DNA of 64,000 nt from Culex pipiens pallens (GCF_016801865.2 NC_068938.1:136504998-136568997), one strand, 5' to 3'; positions 33,741 to 46,134 are shown, counted from the stretch's first letter. Translations and numbers: made by a program. Notes: generated from the sequence alone by a model not told the origin.

Positions 33741-35327
33741 TTCGATTTTGGGCCTGAGGCCTCGTTAAAATTTAAGGGAACAATTCTCTCGACTCTGAAT
33801 TCTGGGTGTAGGGAATGAGATTTTGGTACATTGTGACAACTAACCGAAATAATTATGACAGAACAATTTCAATCAAAAATTGTTGTTCAGATTTTGATAA
33901 ACTTTCAAGAAACTTTCAAACACGAAAATTTAACTACTCCACTTTGTGATACTGCTTCAATAAATTCTATTCAAGATTTTTATTCAACGCACATCGACTG
34001 CACTTGTCCTTCCTCCAAAGATCACCCCGATATTGGAGAAATCCTTCCCCACCTCCTCCTCCCCATTGCAAACGGTAATTGTGTGCACCCACAAGAAGGG
34101 AAAAACTAATTGGAAAAGTTCCCTCACACTTCTCGCGTCGAAATCTTTCAACAAGACTCTGGATCTTCCGAGGCGAGATGGCCCTTCCGTGATTGACCCT
34201 TTCGAGAGCTGCTGATCGAACCGGCAGGGAGAAAGAAAACCCCGACTGGATGACACTTTTCCACGTCCCTTGCGAGGGAGTTGGAGGAAAACCCCTCCGC
34301 CGAGATGTGCATCCTGTCATATAATTTTCGTTCCGTCACTTGGCCGTAGTTACTCGGCACGTGATCGGAATTTAGTCGAGCTAAGTTTCCGGAGCTGCGG
34401 GTCGATTTTTTCTTTCTTACACTTTTAAGAGAAGAAAAGTCGTTGATAAAGTCACGTGTTCCCCCGCTGCTGGAGAGAGGAGCAATTTTTCCTTTCTTGG
34501 TGCAAAGTTCAAACCATTTCTTTCTTTTAGGATGATTTTTTTTTGCTTTCTGGTCCTAACTTTGTGTCGTGCTTTTGCTGTCATCTTTTTAGCGCTCAAC
34601 TCTCAAGTAGAAAGAATTTTAAAAATTGGATGGCTTTGACAACTTACTGAATGAGTTTTGCAGCGCGGCGAGCGTCGATAATGGTCGTAGAGGGAGGGAG
34701 GGGAGGCACGTAGTAAAAAGTTGTCCTTCCTCCTTTGGAGAAGGTGGGGAAAGGTGCTAAGCAGGTTTGGCTGCTATAGATTTCAGAACAATTTTCGGAA
34801 CCATGCCCGAATCGTTGCACGTCGCCCGTTGAGTGTCGATCAACAGTCATCTAACAACCAACAACCATAAAAACATCCCCATAAACCATTCCCCAAAAAC
34901 GTTATCTCGGCCACGCGCTAAGAGTCCTGTTAACGCCCCACTTGCCACTCTAAACCCCTCGACCCCTCGAATCGACCAAACGGACACGAAATAACTGTAA
35001 TAAAATGCTCGTAAAAGCTTATGCAAATTATAATTGCATTTGCCACACCCACAACCACTCCCAACCGCCCCCGGCCGGAACTTCTCATGCAACAGCCATT
35101 GACTTTTCCGGGATCTCTCCGCGCGCAGACCGCGACAAAAAAAACAGATACCCATTTCCGGACGTCCGTCCTGCTACTGCTGCGGTCGGACGATATCAAC
35201 AGGATGTTCCCGCGCTAGGATCTTCCCGCCGCAACGCAACGTGGACAGTCCGCGGGGAGGGGCAAAAAAGATAATGGAAAACGACAAAAGTTAGTCGCAC
35301 ATTTTTATTTATTGCGCGACCACCAAG
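33741..35327. other. Non-coding DNA, no gene recognised
   Basis: AT-rich to 33990, then mixed and GC-leaning to 35270. Several overlapping frames on both strands (33967-35274) but none protein-like. No RNA gene recognised. Confidence 0.4.
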
Positions 35328-35347
35328 TTGGTAGCGTGCGCTACCAA
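35328..35347. repeat. Palindromic TTGGTAGC site
   Basis: TTGGTAGCGTGCGCTACCAA has 9-bp arms around two bases. It is the leftmost copy of the motif that fills the next 4 kb and the only one that is a full palindrome. Outer words TGCGCG and CGCGCA extend the symmetry loosely. Confidence 0.75.
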
Positions 35348-35667
35348 ACGCGCAAACTGTGGAAGCGCGCTCGATTATGGCGTAATTTGTGCTTAATTAC
35401 AGCTTAAGTACGGAAAACATTTGTTTCTTATTACGGTTTGTGAGTTGCGGCAGACGACGAAGACGAAGATGGACTGCAGAACTGCGTTCTGTGGGTAGAG
35501 TTTTCATGAAAAATGGATGGCGGATGAGGGTGGTAGCTGGTGGGAGTTATGAATCCAAAAGTCGGCAAAGAAGTTACGGGTTGGGTTTGGTGGGCTGGTG
35601 CGATAACTGGATTTAGGGTAAAGGGGTATTAAACTGCTTAAGAAAGGTTAAAATTTACCAATTGTCA
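35348..35667. other. Spacer before the motif field
   Basis: Mixed DNA with CGACGAAGACGAAG and GGTGGTAG words; no gene recognised. Confidence 0.4.
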
Positions 35668-38600
35668 TTGGTAGCAAAGGGTGAGCCACGATCAGTAGCA
35701 TATCGTTGCAACTCTCATGATTTTTCCACAGTTTGGCTGAATTATGTTATTGTTTGGTAACCAAAACTGTGGAGCTGGTTAGTTGGTAGCAAGTGTAAGT
35801 TACCATTATAATTTGGTAGCATGCAACATTTCAATTGTTTTAATGGTATTTAAATTGTATTTTGCCTGAATTTGACTGACTTCTATTATTCATTTTTTGA
35901 TAGCATTGGAGATTCTATACGATTGTCAATCTTTTTTTATTGGTAGTAAATTAGTTACCATTGGTATTAAGAAGGAAAATATTGTCATTGGTAGCAGAGG
36001 GTTACCCGTGATTGGGAGCATATTGTTGCAACCTTTCTGCTTATTTAACAATGTTTCTTAACTATTTTAAAATTTGGTAGCTCAAACTGCGGCACTTTTT
36101 TATTGGTAGCAAGTTGAGTTGACATTAAAAATAGTTAGTAGCAAGCAATATTTAAATTGTTTTGATGGTACTTATTAAAAACACTTAGAACTAGTGTATT
36201 ATCTTAACACCTTGTTTAACTACTTTAGTAAAAATACTTATTTAAATATGCCTGAATCAGACTGACAAGTTGTGGTAGCAAATATGATTAAGTTCCGAAA
36301 CTTTTCAGTTTTTAATTGGTAGCAAAAGTTTGCTTCAAGGGCAACAGCTGATTTAATAGCGTTGGTAATACCTTTTGCTTTAAATTTTCATTTGATTGAA
36401 AAAGGTTTTTTTCATTGGGTAGCAAATTTGGTTACCATTGATAACATGTGAAAATTTATATAAAATTTTGATTGAATTTGTTGTTTCGTACAACCTCAGT
36501 TCTATTAACTGACTTGAATTTTAAGACCTTGGTAGCAAAATTGGATAGTGGCCCAAAAGATTGTAACTTTTAAATTGGAAGCAAAAGCTTGATTCGCTGC
36601 ATTTAGTTAGTTTGGTAGCAAATATCTTTTTGACTACATTTAACTATGTTGTTTGGTAGCAATTGAATTCAACCGATCGTTTTTAGTTGTATTGATTTTT
36701 TTGTAAAATACCGGTCAATTTTAAAAAGAAAAGAGGTTTCATATTGTTAATTTGATAACTAAAATTATTGAAACTCAAATCATTACTGTACTATTTATAC
36801 GGTAATTATTTGAATTTCAATAATTTGACAGCAAGCAGTGGTTTCAAGGTTCCAAAAAAATGATTGGTAGCATTCTTAAAACATTTTTTGCATTTGTATC
36901 CTACGTAACAGCATTGGTTGCCTAATATATTTATTCTAGTTATATTGGTAACGATTTACTTTAAACTTTTGTCAAGTTGGTAGCGAGTATTGATTCTAGT
37001 TATTTTTGCATTCTGAAAATATGTTTATGTTTGGAAAAAAACAAACAAATAACTCTTTCCGTCATTACTAGCAAGACTCAATTAATTTATTTGGTAGCCG
37101 ATGAGTTTCTTTTTTTTGTGTTGGTAGCAAGTTAAAATTTTAAGTCACCCAAACAAACCTTATCTGTATCATGTAGAATGCCAAATAATTAAAATATTGC
37201 AACAAGAAATTGCAGCTGCTACCAAACACTTGTGGTAACAATAGAAATAACTTTTTTGTAGACATTAACTTGTATCGGCTATCAAAATAACTACAATTTT
37301 TTATGTAAATATTGATATTTTGGTAGCATTCTAGAATAAATTTGAGTAAAACATACATAGTTGTTGATTGTCTATTTTTTTCTTTTTTTTTGGTAGCCAA
37401 GAAGTTTTCACTACTTGTGTTGGTAGCAAGTATTGGTTTTAGTTACTAATTATTAAGAGGCAGTATTTGTAGATTCTGCTCGGTTTGTTCTAGAGGTCGT
37501 ATCGAGGTGCTCCGATTTGGATGAAACTTTCAGGGTTTGTTTGTCTATACATGAGATGAACTCATGCCAAATATGAGCCCTCTACGACAAAGGGAAGTGG
37601 GGTAAAACGGGCATTGAAGTTTGAGGTCAAAAAAATATGAAAAATCTCAAAATTGCTCGCATTTCCGTAAAACTTCATCAATTCCAACTCTCTTAGATGC
37701 ATTCGAATGGTCTTTTGAAGCCCTTCAAAATGTGCTATAGACATCCAGGATTGGTTTGACTTTTTCTCATAGCTTTTGCAAATTACTGTTAAAAATTGAT
37801 TTTTTTAAAACCTTAATAACTTTTCCCAACAGCCTCCAACACCCATACTCCCATAGGTCAAAAGTTAGGGAATTTCATGGACTATAAGCCTACGGTATTA
37901 ACTTTTTGGCCAATTGCAGTTTTTCTCATAGTTTTACGGTTTTTCTAGAACAAACATTTTACAACGTTAGTTTTTGCCCTGTATGCCGAGAAGACGGCAC
38001 TTTTTGGTCTCAATTTTGTCATATTCGGAATCCTCGGACAATTTCACGTAAGTTAGAAGTATTGGAGTTGTAATATTGCTTTAAAAAATAATTAAATAAA
38101 AAAAATTGAAAAAAGAAATAGATCATATTTACCCTATGTTCAATACGTCAAATGCTGTATCAAGTAGGCGAAAACTTGTTTTACCCTTAATCCGACAAAA
38201 TGCTAAATAGTATTTTAATTAATTCTAAATGGCATTTTTAACAATCAAATTCAAAATTACAATACATCAACCTAATGTAAAATTTTCTGAGGATTCCGAA
38301 TATGTCAAAATTGAGACCAAAAAGTGCCGCTATGGAGGCCTACAGGGCAAAAACTAACGTTGTAAAATTTTTGTTCTAGAAAAATCGTCATACTATGAGA
38401 AAAACTGCGATTGGCCAAAAAGTTAATACCGTAGGCTTATAGTCCATGAAATTCCCTAACTTTTGACCTATGGGAGTATGGGTGTTGGAGGCTGTTGGGA
38501 AAAGTTATTAAGGTTAAAAAAAAAACCATTTTTAACAGTAATTTGCAAAAGCTATGAGAAAAAGTCAAACCAATCCTGGATGTCTATAGCACGTTTTGAA

Positions 38601-39455
38601 GGGCTTCAAAAGACCATTCGAATGCATCTAAGAGAGTTGGAATTGATGAAGTTTTACGGAAATGCGAGCAATTTTGAGATTTTTCATGTTTTTTGGACCT
38701 CAAACTTCAAAGTCAGTTTTACCCCACTTCCCTTTGTCGTAGGGGGCTCATATTTGGCATGAGTTCATCTCATGTATAGACAAACAAACCCTGAAAGTTT
38801 CATCCAAATCGGAGCACCTCGATACGACCTGTTTCACATCGGTGAAAAACTCGCTCTTAATCATTTGGTGGACCGCTTAAATTTACATTATTTGACTTTG
38901 TGATATATTTATTCGTGTAGTTTGGTAGCCGATAAATATTTAAATTTGTTGTTGGTAGCCAGTCTTACAATTTATTTTTTTTTGCTATGGTAAGTTGGAA
39001 GCATTTAGAATACAACGATGTGTTGACGACAGTGTTATTTGGTACTTTTTTGGTAGCATGTGTTGATTCTACTTATTTTTGCACTATTAATTTGGAAGCG
39101 TGCCCGATACCACGATATTAATTTTGTATGATTTTGTTTGAAAATCATTATTTTTTTATTGATTTGGTATAAAAGTGCAGTAAATTTGGTGGCCGATAAA
39201 TTGACAGATTTTAATTGGTAGCAACTATTAGTTCTTGTTTTTGGTGTTTATAAATGAGTTTTTGATTTATATTTTTTATAATGAATTTGTAATTTAGCAT
39301 GAAACAGTTATGCTTTGGTGAACAATTTTCCTTGGCTTTGGTAGCAATAAAAAAATCTGCCTGTTTTTTGGTAGCAAGTCTTAGAAGAATTTTTCAAATT
39401 GATATTTTATTGGACCGTTTTTGAAACAAACTTTATTATTTTTAATTGGTAGCAA
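35668..39455 (+). repeat. Field of TTGGTAGCAA motifs
   Basis: More than 30 copies of TTGGTAGCAA or one-base variants (TTGGAAGC, TTGGTAGCC, TTGGTAGCAT) lie on the plus strand; I found only one GCTACCAA on the other strand inside the field (about 37217). Spacing is irregular, about 30 to 200 bases, and the sequence between copies is AT-rich and not obviously repeated. Excluding the inserted foldback (37494-38830), density is about one per 80 bases, against an expected fraction of a copy by chance. It is not a standard tandem array and I do not recognise it. Confidence 0.85.
37494..38830. mobile_element. 1.3-kb foldback element
   Basis: Arms 37494-38042 and 38287-38830 are reverse complements at high identity, around a loop of about 244 bases. 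Each outer end reads AGGTCGTATCGAGGTGCTCC. No target duplication was evident next to the ends. Open frames occur in both arms (for example 37562-37744 minus and 38463-38762 plus, sharing the peptide MSIAHFEGLQ-like words) but these only mirror each other. It interrupts the TTGGTAGCAA field, whose motif stops at 37430 and resumes at 38923, so the insertion is younger than the field. Confidence 0.9.
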
Positions 39456-40454
39456 AAATGTTAAGTTATATTTTATATTTGCAGTTGAGTTTTGAAGGGA
39501 TCTTGACTAATTTAATTGTCAGAAAATTCTCAAATATCTCGCTTTGAAAAACACAACCCGTAAAATTAGACATGTGGTAGTGTGACACCACCCACACCCA
39601 CTCTGCTCCTCTTATTTTTCATCCCTGATAAACGAAACTAGACGCCGCAAGGGGAAAAGCCGCCACCACAAACTCGAAGCGTCTGGAGAAAAAGTTAAAT
39701 TAAAACAAATTTTCGTAATTAATAATTCTCTTAAGGAAATATTTATTCATTTTTCCTCTCCGGCTTTCCCACATCTTGCACTCCCACAGAACGACTTTTT
39801 CCTTTCGGGGGGAGTGGTCGTGGCACTTGTTTACACTCGGCTCTTCTTCATCGTTTGATGACTCTTCTTCTTCTTGCTTCCTAAAAACTGTACTTTCTCT
39901 CTGGGTGCGCCTGTGATGTTTGCGATGTCGTCGGCATAAGAAGATTAAATAAATTTCATTTCAAAAGTATCTCAAAGTTGCATTAAACAAATGCGTCGTC
40001 GTCGCTTGCAGTGCTGCCAGCCAACGCGTAATTTGTACACACCGAAATGTAGCTTCTTGACGCCGGTGGTCGTTTTTCGTAAGGTGTGTGTGTTTTGCTG
40101 AGTGATAAAAAGCCGCGATGGCTCAATTAGCGTGGAGCAGTTGGCCGTTTGTCAACGGTGCCGTGCTAATCAGGGCAACCCTGGTCCAAGGAGGCGGGTA
40201 GGTTGGCGAGGATTGATGGGAGCTAATTAGGGGCTGCGGTTGGCGGAAGAACGTTACGAGCGGTGCAGCTGGTGAGCCCGAGCCAAGCACGCCCGATAAT
40301 GAGCAGGTGATGAGTAATCCCAAAGCTGGGAAGTTGCTCGAGAGCAGATTTGGGGAAGTTTTGAGAGGGAATAATTAGCTAGGATGATGAAGAAGTGAAA
40401 CTTGAAAAATAATAAAGTGCGTATTCTTGGCTTAGCGTGCTAAATTGACAGCTA
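39456..40454. other. Non-coding DNA, no gene recognised
   Basis: Mixed DNA. Words at 40118-40200 (GCGATGGCTCAATTAGC, GCAACCCTGGTCC) look slightly tRNA- or SINE-like but no cloverleaf can be drawn. No gene recognised. Confidence 0.4.
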
Positions 40455-40637
40455 AGGGCGTCTCTACCAGGCGAGGCAAAACGAATATCAAAACTTGACT
40501 GCTGATTAAGAGCATCTCTACCGTGATTATCAAAGGTTATTAGTTCTACGTGTAAAACTGACACCTTTTGCGACAGTTGTTTTAGGCCATCTCCACTGTA
40601 AAGCCAACTGGCTAACTTAAAGCATCTCTATCGCAGG
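40455..40637 (+). repeat. AGAGCATCTCTACCGTG motif cluster 1
   Basis: Four related words occur in one orientation: AGGGCGTCTCTACCAG (40455), AGAGCATCTCTACCGTG (40509), AGGCCATCTCCACTGT (40584) and AAAGCATCTCTATCGCAG (40619). Two or three are followed by a CAAA-containing word. Two more copies lie at 44353 and 44585. It looks like a degenerate tandem or clustered element. Confidence 0.6.
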
Positions 40638-41997
40638 TTCCAAAGCAAGCATCAAAGTACGGAGTGTTGAATTGTTTTAAACATATTGATAGACATTCAA
40701 GTTCCTTCTGGTGCATTTCCGGCCTCTAATCCCACCAGAGTCACATCACCATCAGACACGCCTAATCGATTCCCGACAGGCCAACCGGGAAACATCACCC
40801 GACATGTGGTGTGACCACCGTAATGGCGCTCCAAGCAACCAAGATAAACAAAATCGTACAACCGAAAACTTGACTCGATTGGCTTGGCCCCCCGGAATCT
40901 ACGTCAACCAACCGAGGCATCTTTTCCGGCAGATTCCACCGCGGTAATTCCCGGTGACGTAATGGAGTGATTGTAGCCTGGCCGGGTCGACAGGATGATG
41001 GATGATGTGACGGAACGGTTAGGCCACGTCAGGGCTGTTGTTCCGTCGTCGTCGGTGGCGTTCTTTTCGGGGGACCAGACAACGCGCGGCCAGACTTGGT
41101 CGTCGGTTTTAAGTCCGCGTCGTCGTAAATGGAATTGCCTTTGGCCTCCAGTGACGTTTTCGTCGTCGTTATCGTGGCATGGCAGTTTAGTGGAGGTGAT
41201 AGCATCATCCACGAAAGAGGCCAAGTGGTTTGCTCTCACTCTTCCACTTTTTTTTCCATCCAGAGGGAGATTAATTTGACGTGAGCGATTGTGGCGGAAT
41301 TGATTCCTGGAGTTGGAGAAGTCTCGTGAGGGGCTTTGAGGAAGTCAGCTTCAATATTTTGTAGTAAGGTTGAATAAACAAGACTCTGTTGAGAGCATTC
41401 AGGTTTTAAAGTATTGATAGCAATAAAGCATACTGCATTTCGATCTGAATCGCTATGATTCAGTTCAAATTGTAAATTTGAAATCAGCCAGGATTTTGTA
41501 TTGAATTTCAGACTTCATATCGAAACTTGTTCCTCAACTCCATACCGATCTAAACCTGTAACTAAAACAATGTGCAACCAATTAGCTTCCAAATGCAACA
41601 ATATCGCGCCAATTTGCAACTTTGTTTAGGCTCAATTTCACCCCGCTTTTGGACGCACCCCGAAGACGAAAGCCGCCTTAATTCCATTCACCGTCGTGTA
41701 ATCCCCGGAGGTTCGACTAGAGCGAGCCAACAAAAGGCGACTCTCTGCACACACACTGCACTAAACTGTTGACAATTTGTGCAGAATCCGTAGTGCCCAC
41801 CCCCTCGGAACATGCCATGCCGTTTGGCCACATATCGTGTGGCCACACCAGCGTGCTTCAAACTGTGACGATGACGGGGAAACGTGGAAAGACGACACGT
41901 TGACGGAGTTGTTGTTGTTTTGCAACGATTCATGGAATCTTGAGACCTGAGACGTTCTAGGGCAGTCGTTCTCAGATTTTTGATAACAAAATAGAAG
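40638..41997. other. Non-coding DNA, no gene recognised
   Basis: GC-leaning between 40700 and 41300, with CGTCGTCG words; frames overlap on both strands without protein-like content. No gene recognised. Confidence 0.4.
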
Positions 41998-42265
41998 TTT
42001 ATGCAACAAGTTGCAAAAAGAAGATTTTTTCAGCACGTGTCGTACGTGTCTGAAAAAATCAAGGTTTGCAACGAGTTCCATACAACATTTTTTGCATTTC
42101 TGAAAAATACCCATTTAGTGAAATTATAAGTCGAATGATCATGTATTTTATCAATAAATCTCTTAAACCAAAAAAAAGTTGAAAAGTATTACTTTTCAAA
42201 ACTAGTGCTGAAAAGTTCAACTTTTCAGCATCCATTTCAGTGCTGAAAAGTAGAACTTTTCAGCA
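41998..42265. repeat. Series of palindromes
   Basis: A 88-bp inverted repeat (41998-42085, arms TTATGCAACAAGTTGCAAA-like) encloses a hairpin GATTTTTTCAG...CTGAAAAAATC. Downstream follow three successive short palindromes: TTGAAAAGTATTACTTTTCAA (at 42179), TGCTGAAAAGT with ACTTTTCAGCA (42206-42230) and again TGCTGAAAAGT with ACTTTTCAGCA (42241-42265), separated by 35 bases or fewer. The words recall dispersed mosquito repeats. No coding content. Confidence 0.7.
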
Positions 42266-42589
42266 TTTGTTTTGAAATGTGTTTCTATTCGATTCTGTTA
42301 TTTTTAGAAGATAAAAGTAGGCTGATTCGTCACGCGAGAATGACAGGAAAAGTAGGAAGTTTCAAGACGGAATTGCAAAAAGAAATTATTAGGTTTCTTA
42401 ATTTTTTTTTAATTTGCTTTAGTTTTCCAGATCATTGTTAAATATTATTAAATTTACTACAATTTTCATCAATTTTGATGATTTTTTTTAATTTTCTTGA
42501 ACTCTCTTGAATTTCTTTAAAAAAATTGAATTAGTTTTTTTGTAATTTATGTTTTTTTTTAAATTTTGTTAAATAATCTCAAAATTCCT

Positions 42590-44080
42590 TGAATTTTCTT
42601 AAATTATCTTGAATTTTGATATTTTTTTTGAATTTTCTCGAATTTTCTTGAATTTTCAGAATTTTCTTAAATTTTCTTGATTTTTTTGAATTTGCAAAAA
42701 AAAAATGATTTTCTGGAATTTTGTTAAATTTTTTGTAAACTTTTTTATTTTTTGAATTTTCTGAAATTTTCTTGCATTTTCTTGAATTTTTTTAAATTTT
42801 GTTGAGTTTTCTTGAATTTTCTTAAATTTTCTTGAAATTTCTTGAATTTTCTTGAATTTTCTTGAATTTTTTTTGAATTTTTTTGAATTTTCTTGAATTT
42901 TCTTGAATTTTTTTGAATTTTCTTGAATTTTCTTGAATTTTCTTGAATTTTCTTGAATGTTTTCTTCAAATTTTTTTAAATTTTCTTCAATTTTCTTCAA
43001 TCTTCTTCAATTTTCTTCAATTTTCTTCAATTTTCTTCAATTTTCTTCAATTTTCTTAAATTTTCTTAAATTTTCTTCAATTTTCTTCAATTTTCTTTAA
43101 TTTTCTTCAATTTTCTTCAATTTTCTTCAATTTTTTTCAATTTTCTTCAATTTTCTTAAATTTTTTTCAATTTTCTTCAATTTTCTTCAATTTTCTTTAA
43201 TTTTCTTCAATTTTCTTCAATTTTCTTCAATTTTCTTCAATTTTCTTCAATTTTCTTCAATTTTCTTCAATTTTTTTCAATTTTCTTCAATTTTCTTAAA
43301 TTTTTTTCAATTTTCTTCAATTTTCTTCAATTTTCTTCAATTTTCTTCAATTTTCTTCAATTTTCTTCAATTTTCTTCAATTTTCTTCAATTTTCTTCAA
43401 TTTTCTTCAATTTTCTTCAATTTTCTTCAATTTTCTTCAATTTTCTTCAATTTTCTTCAATTTTCTTCAATTTTCTTCAATTATCTTCAACTTTCTTCAA
43501 CTTTCTTCAATTTTCTTCAAATTTCTTCAATTTTCTTCAATTTTCTTCAATTTTCTTAAATTTTCTTAAATTTTCTTAAATTTTCTTAAATTTTCTTAAA
43601 TTTTCTTAAATTTTCTTAAATTTTCTTAAATTTTCTTAAATTTTCTTAAATTTTCTTAAATTTTCTTAAATTTTCTTAAATTTTCTTAAATTTTCTTAAA
43701 TTTTCTTAAATTTTCTTAAATTTTCTTAAATTTTCATAAATGTTCTTAAATTTTCTTAAATTTTTCTTAAATTTTCTAAAATTTTCTAAAATTTTCTAAA
43801 ATTTTCTAAAATTTTCTAAAATTTTCTAAAATTTTCTAAAATTTTCTAAAATTTTCTAAAATTTTCTAAAATTTTCTAAAATTTTCTAAAATTTTCTAAA
43901 ATTTTCTAAAATTTTCTAAAATTTTCTAAAATTTTCTAAAATTTTCTTAAATTTTCATAAATTTTCCTTAATTTTCTTTAATTTTCTTAAATTTTTTATT
44001 TCTTTTTAACTTTTCACAATTTTTTTTAATTTTCTTAAATTTTTTCCATTTTCTTCAATTTTTGTAAAATTTAGATTTAA
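42590..44080. repeat. 10-bp array in four homogenised blocks
   Basis: A 10-bp period runs throughout. The unit changes in steps: TTTTCTTGAA (about 42600-42960), TTTTCTTCAA (about 42965-43550), TTTTCTTAAA (about 43551-43770) and TTTTCTAAAA (about 43774-43945), with degenerate T-rich flanks from about 42400 to 44150. Each block is nearly pure. The Lys-rich frames on the minus strand are translations of the repeat. Confidence 0.95.
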
Positions 44081-44352
44081 CTTTCTTAAGTTTTCTAAAA
44101 TTTTCATTATATTTTTTTTGAATTTTCCTTAATTTTTTCCATTTTTTTAAGTTTTGATATTTCTATCCATTTTTCTACAATTGATTTTACTTTTTTGCAT
44201 TTTATTTTAAATCTTGAACTTGTTGAACTTTTTAAACTATTTAAAATATTTGTTGTTGTTGGAAACTTTCGATTAATTTAAATAAATTTACTGCTTTTTT
44301 GATATCAATATTTGCCACATTGTTAATTAATTGCTTATTTTCCTACTTTTCA

Positions 44353-44603
44353 AGAGCATCTCCACTGAGAGTGCCAAATAGATTTTTTTTTATTTCTTAA
44401 TCTTCGATCAACGCAGTTCTACTGGATGTTGTCAAATAGGCTTCAATAGCAAACTAATGTCTTTTTTAAAATTTTGTGGAACATGTTTAAAACAGTGAAT
44501 CATAAATATTGTTTACGAAAACCAGATAAATTCAAGTTTTGTTCAGCACATAAAACTGATCATATGTATTAAAATAGTTCACTAAGAGCATCTCCACCGT
44601 GGG
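44353..44603 (+). repeat. AGAGCATCTC motif cluster 2
   Basis: AGAGCATCTCCACTGAGAG (44353) and AGAGCATCTCCACCGTGGG (44585), with a weaker word ACGCAGTTCTACTGG between them (about 44411), match cluster 1 in the same orientation. The 10-bp array lies between the two clusters. Confidence 0.55.
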
Positions 44604-45793
44604 CGACAAAACGAGTTTTAAGAGTCTGAAGTTTATGATTTTAAGATTAAATCGGGTTCGTTAATGCAAATGGAATTGAAATTGAATTTGCCAATTGAAG
44701 CCGAGAGTATCAAACTTAATTTCTTCAAATTTCTTAAAATTGTTTATTCAAACAAAAAGAACACTGCATTTCACCCAAGAATCGGTTCGATTCGTCACAT
44801 CGCATCGTTGGGTCCCACCGGGAGGAGACAACACAACAAGACCGCGCACAGAAGTCCTCAGTATGTGCAACGCTACACCTTCAGCACAAACTGCTCGAGC
44901 TGTCTCAGCATCTTGCTGTTTAACTGACACTTTGGAGCGTCTCCGGTGCTTGCGGGAAAGATTTCGAGGGCGCTCCAAATTTGTATTCCTGCACAAGTTT
45001 TGGCAAGTTTCCATTGTTGGGAATTTCGCAAGTGTGTTCTCGACTGTGTAGCAATCTCCGAAAGTGAGTGTGTGCGCGCGCTCAAGAAAGTGACAGAAAG
45101 GATATCAAATAAAGGGGGAGGGAAGTGCTTCCGGGAACCAGGAAGTTGTTGTTTCGCATTAAAAGCCGGGCTTGTCTGTGTCGACTCGGCACAGCTCAGC
45201 ATGATGGGGAATTAATGTCTTCTTGACAATATGTTATTAAAACAATTAGAGCCCACGACATTGGATTCAATACCGGTGCTACCCCTGGATGTATGCAACC
45301 GGGGGCAAAAAGCCGGAATCCGCTCGTTTCACGTGCATCATTTATGACTTAGTTGTACGGTGTCGCGCGGTTGACCATTAGACATCGACAATGCGCGCCA
45401 CATGGGGAGCCACATCGATAAGCTCGGCTGGTGGCGGCGGCTCCTCCAAGTCTGTAATTATTTTCGTCTAGCCATGGGGCAACCCCTCCCGGTCATTATG
45501 CGGGGGTGGCTTAGAACAAGGAGCAAAACAACAACTTCGACGACGACACGTCATGTCGAGGGATTGGAGAGTTGAACAAAAAAAAATCATACATTGTGGA
45601 AGGGCGAAAAAAAAAGGAAGTGAAAGCTAGACCCAATGTAGTGTACTTCCGTCTAGATTCACGGTGCTTTCGGGCAGGCTGGCGCCAGCCAAATGGCCTG
45701 GAGTTGTTGTCGGTGGTGACGACGGCGGTGACGCGATGTTGGGGTAGGATTGGAAGGGGGAAGTGATTCCAGGAATGCTAGGGGAAGTTGGGG
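44604..45793. other. Non-coding DNA, no gene recognised
   Basis: Mixed DNA. Frames at 44664-45215 are open on both strands over the same stretch and none resembles a known protein. No RNA gene recognised. Confidence 0.4.
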
Positions 45794-46134
45794 ATTTGAA
45801 AATTGGAAATTTTGAAATTGGAATTCGGAATTTGGAATTTGGAATTTGGAGTTTGGAATTTGGATTTTGGAGTTTGGAGTTTGGAGTTTGGAATTTGGAA
45901 TATGGAATATGGAATATGTAATTTGGAATTTGGAAATTGGAAATAAGAAATAGGAAAAAGGAAATAGGAAATAGGAAATAGGAAATAGGAAATAGAAAAT
46001 AGGAAATAGGAAATAGGAAATAGGAAATAGGAAATTGGAAATTGAAAATTGGAAATTGGAAATTGGAAATTGGAAATTGGAAATTGGAAATTGGAAATTG
46101 AAAATTGGAAATTGGAAATTGTAAATTGGAAATA
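45794..46134. repeat. 7-bp array (TTGGAAA/TTGGAAT family), short
   Basis: Seven-base units change along the array: TTGGAAT, then GGAAATA (AAATAGG), then TTGGAAA. The same unit family forms the larger array at 47562-48600. Confidence 0.9.

Noticed and set aside
35668..39455. CRISPR-like spaced repeats
   Set aside because: The repeated word is only about 10 bases, spacing is irregular, no cas genes are present and the DNA is eukaryotic.
40118..40200. tRNA-like stretch
   Set aside because: GCGATGGCTCAATTAGC resembles an A box but no B box or cloverleaf follows.
44664..45215. Cluster of overlapping frames up to 118 codons
   Set aside because: Open frames occur on both strands over the same bases without protein-like content.
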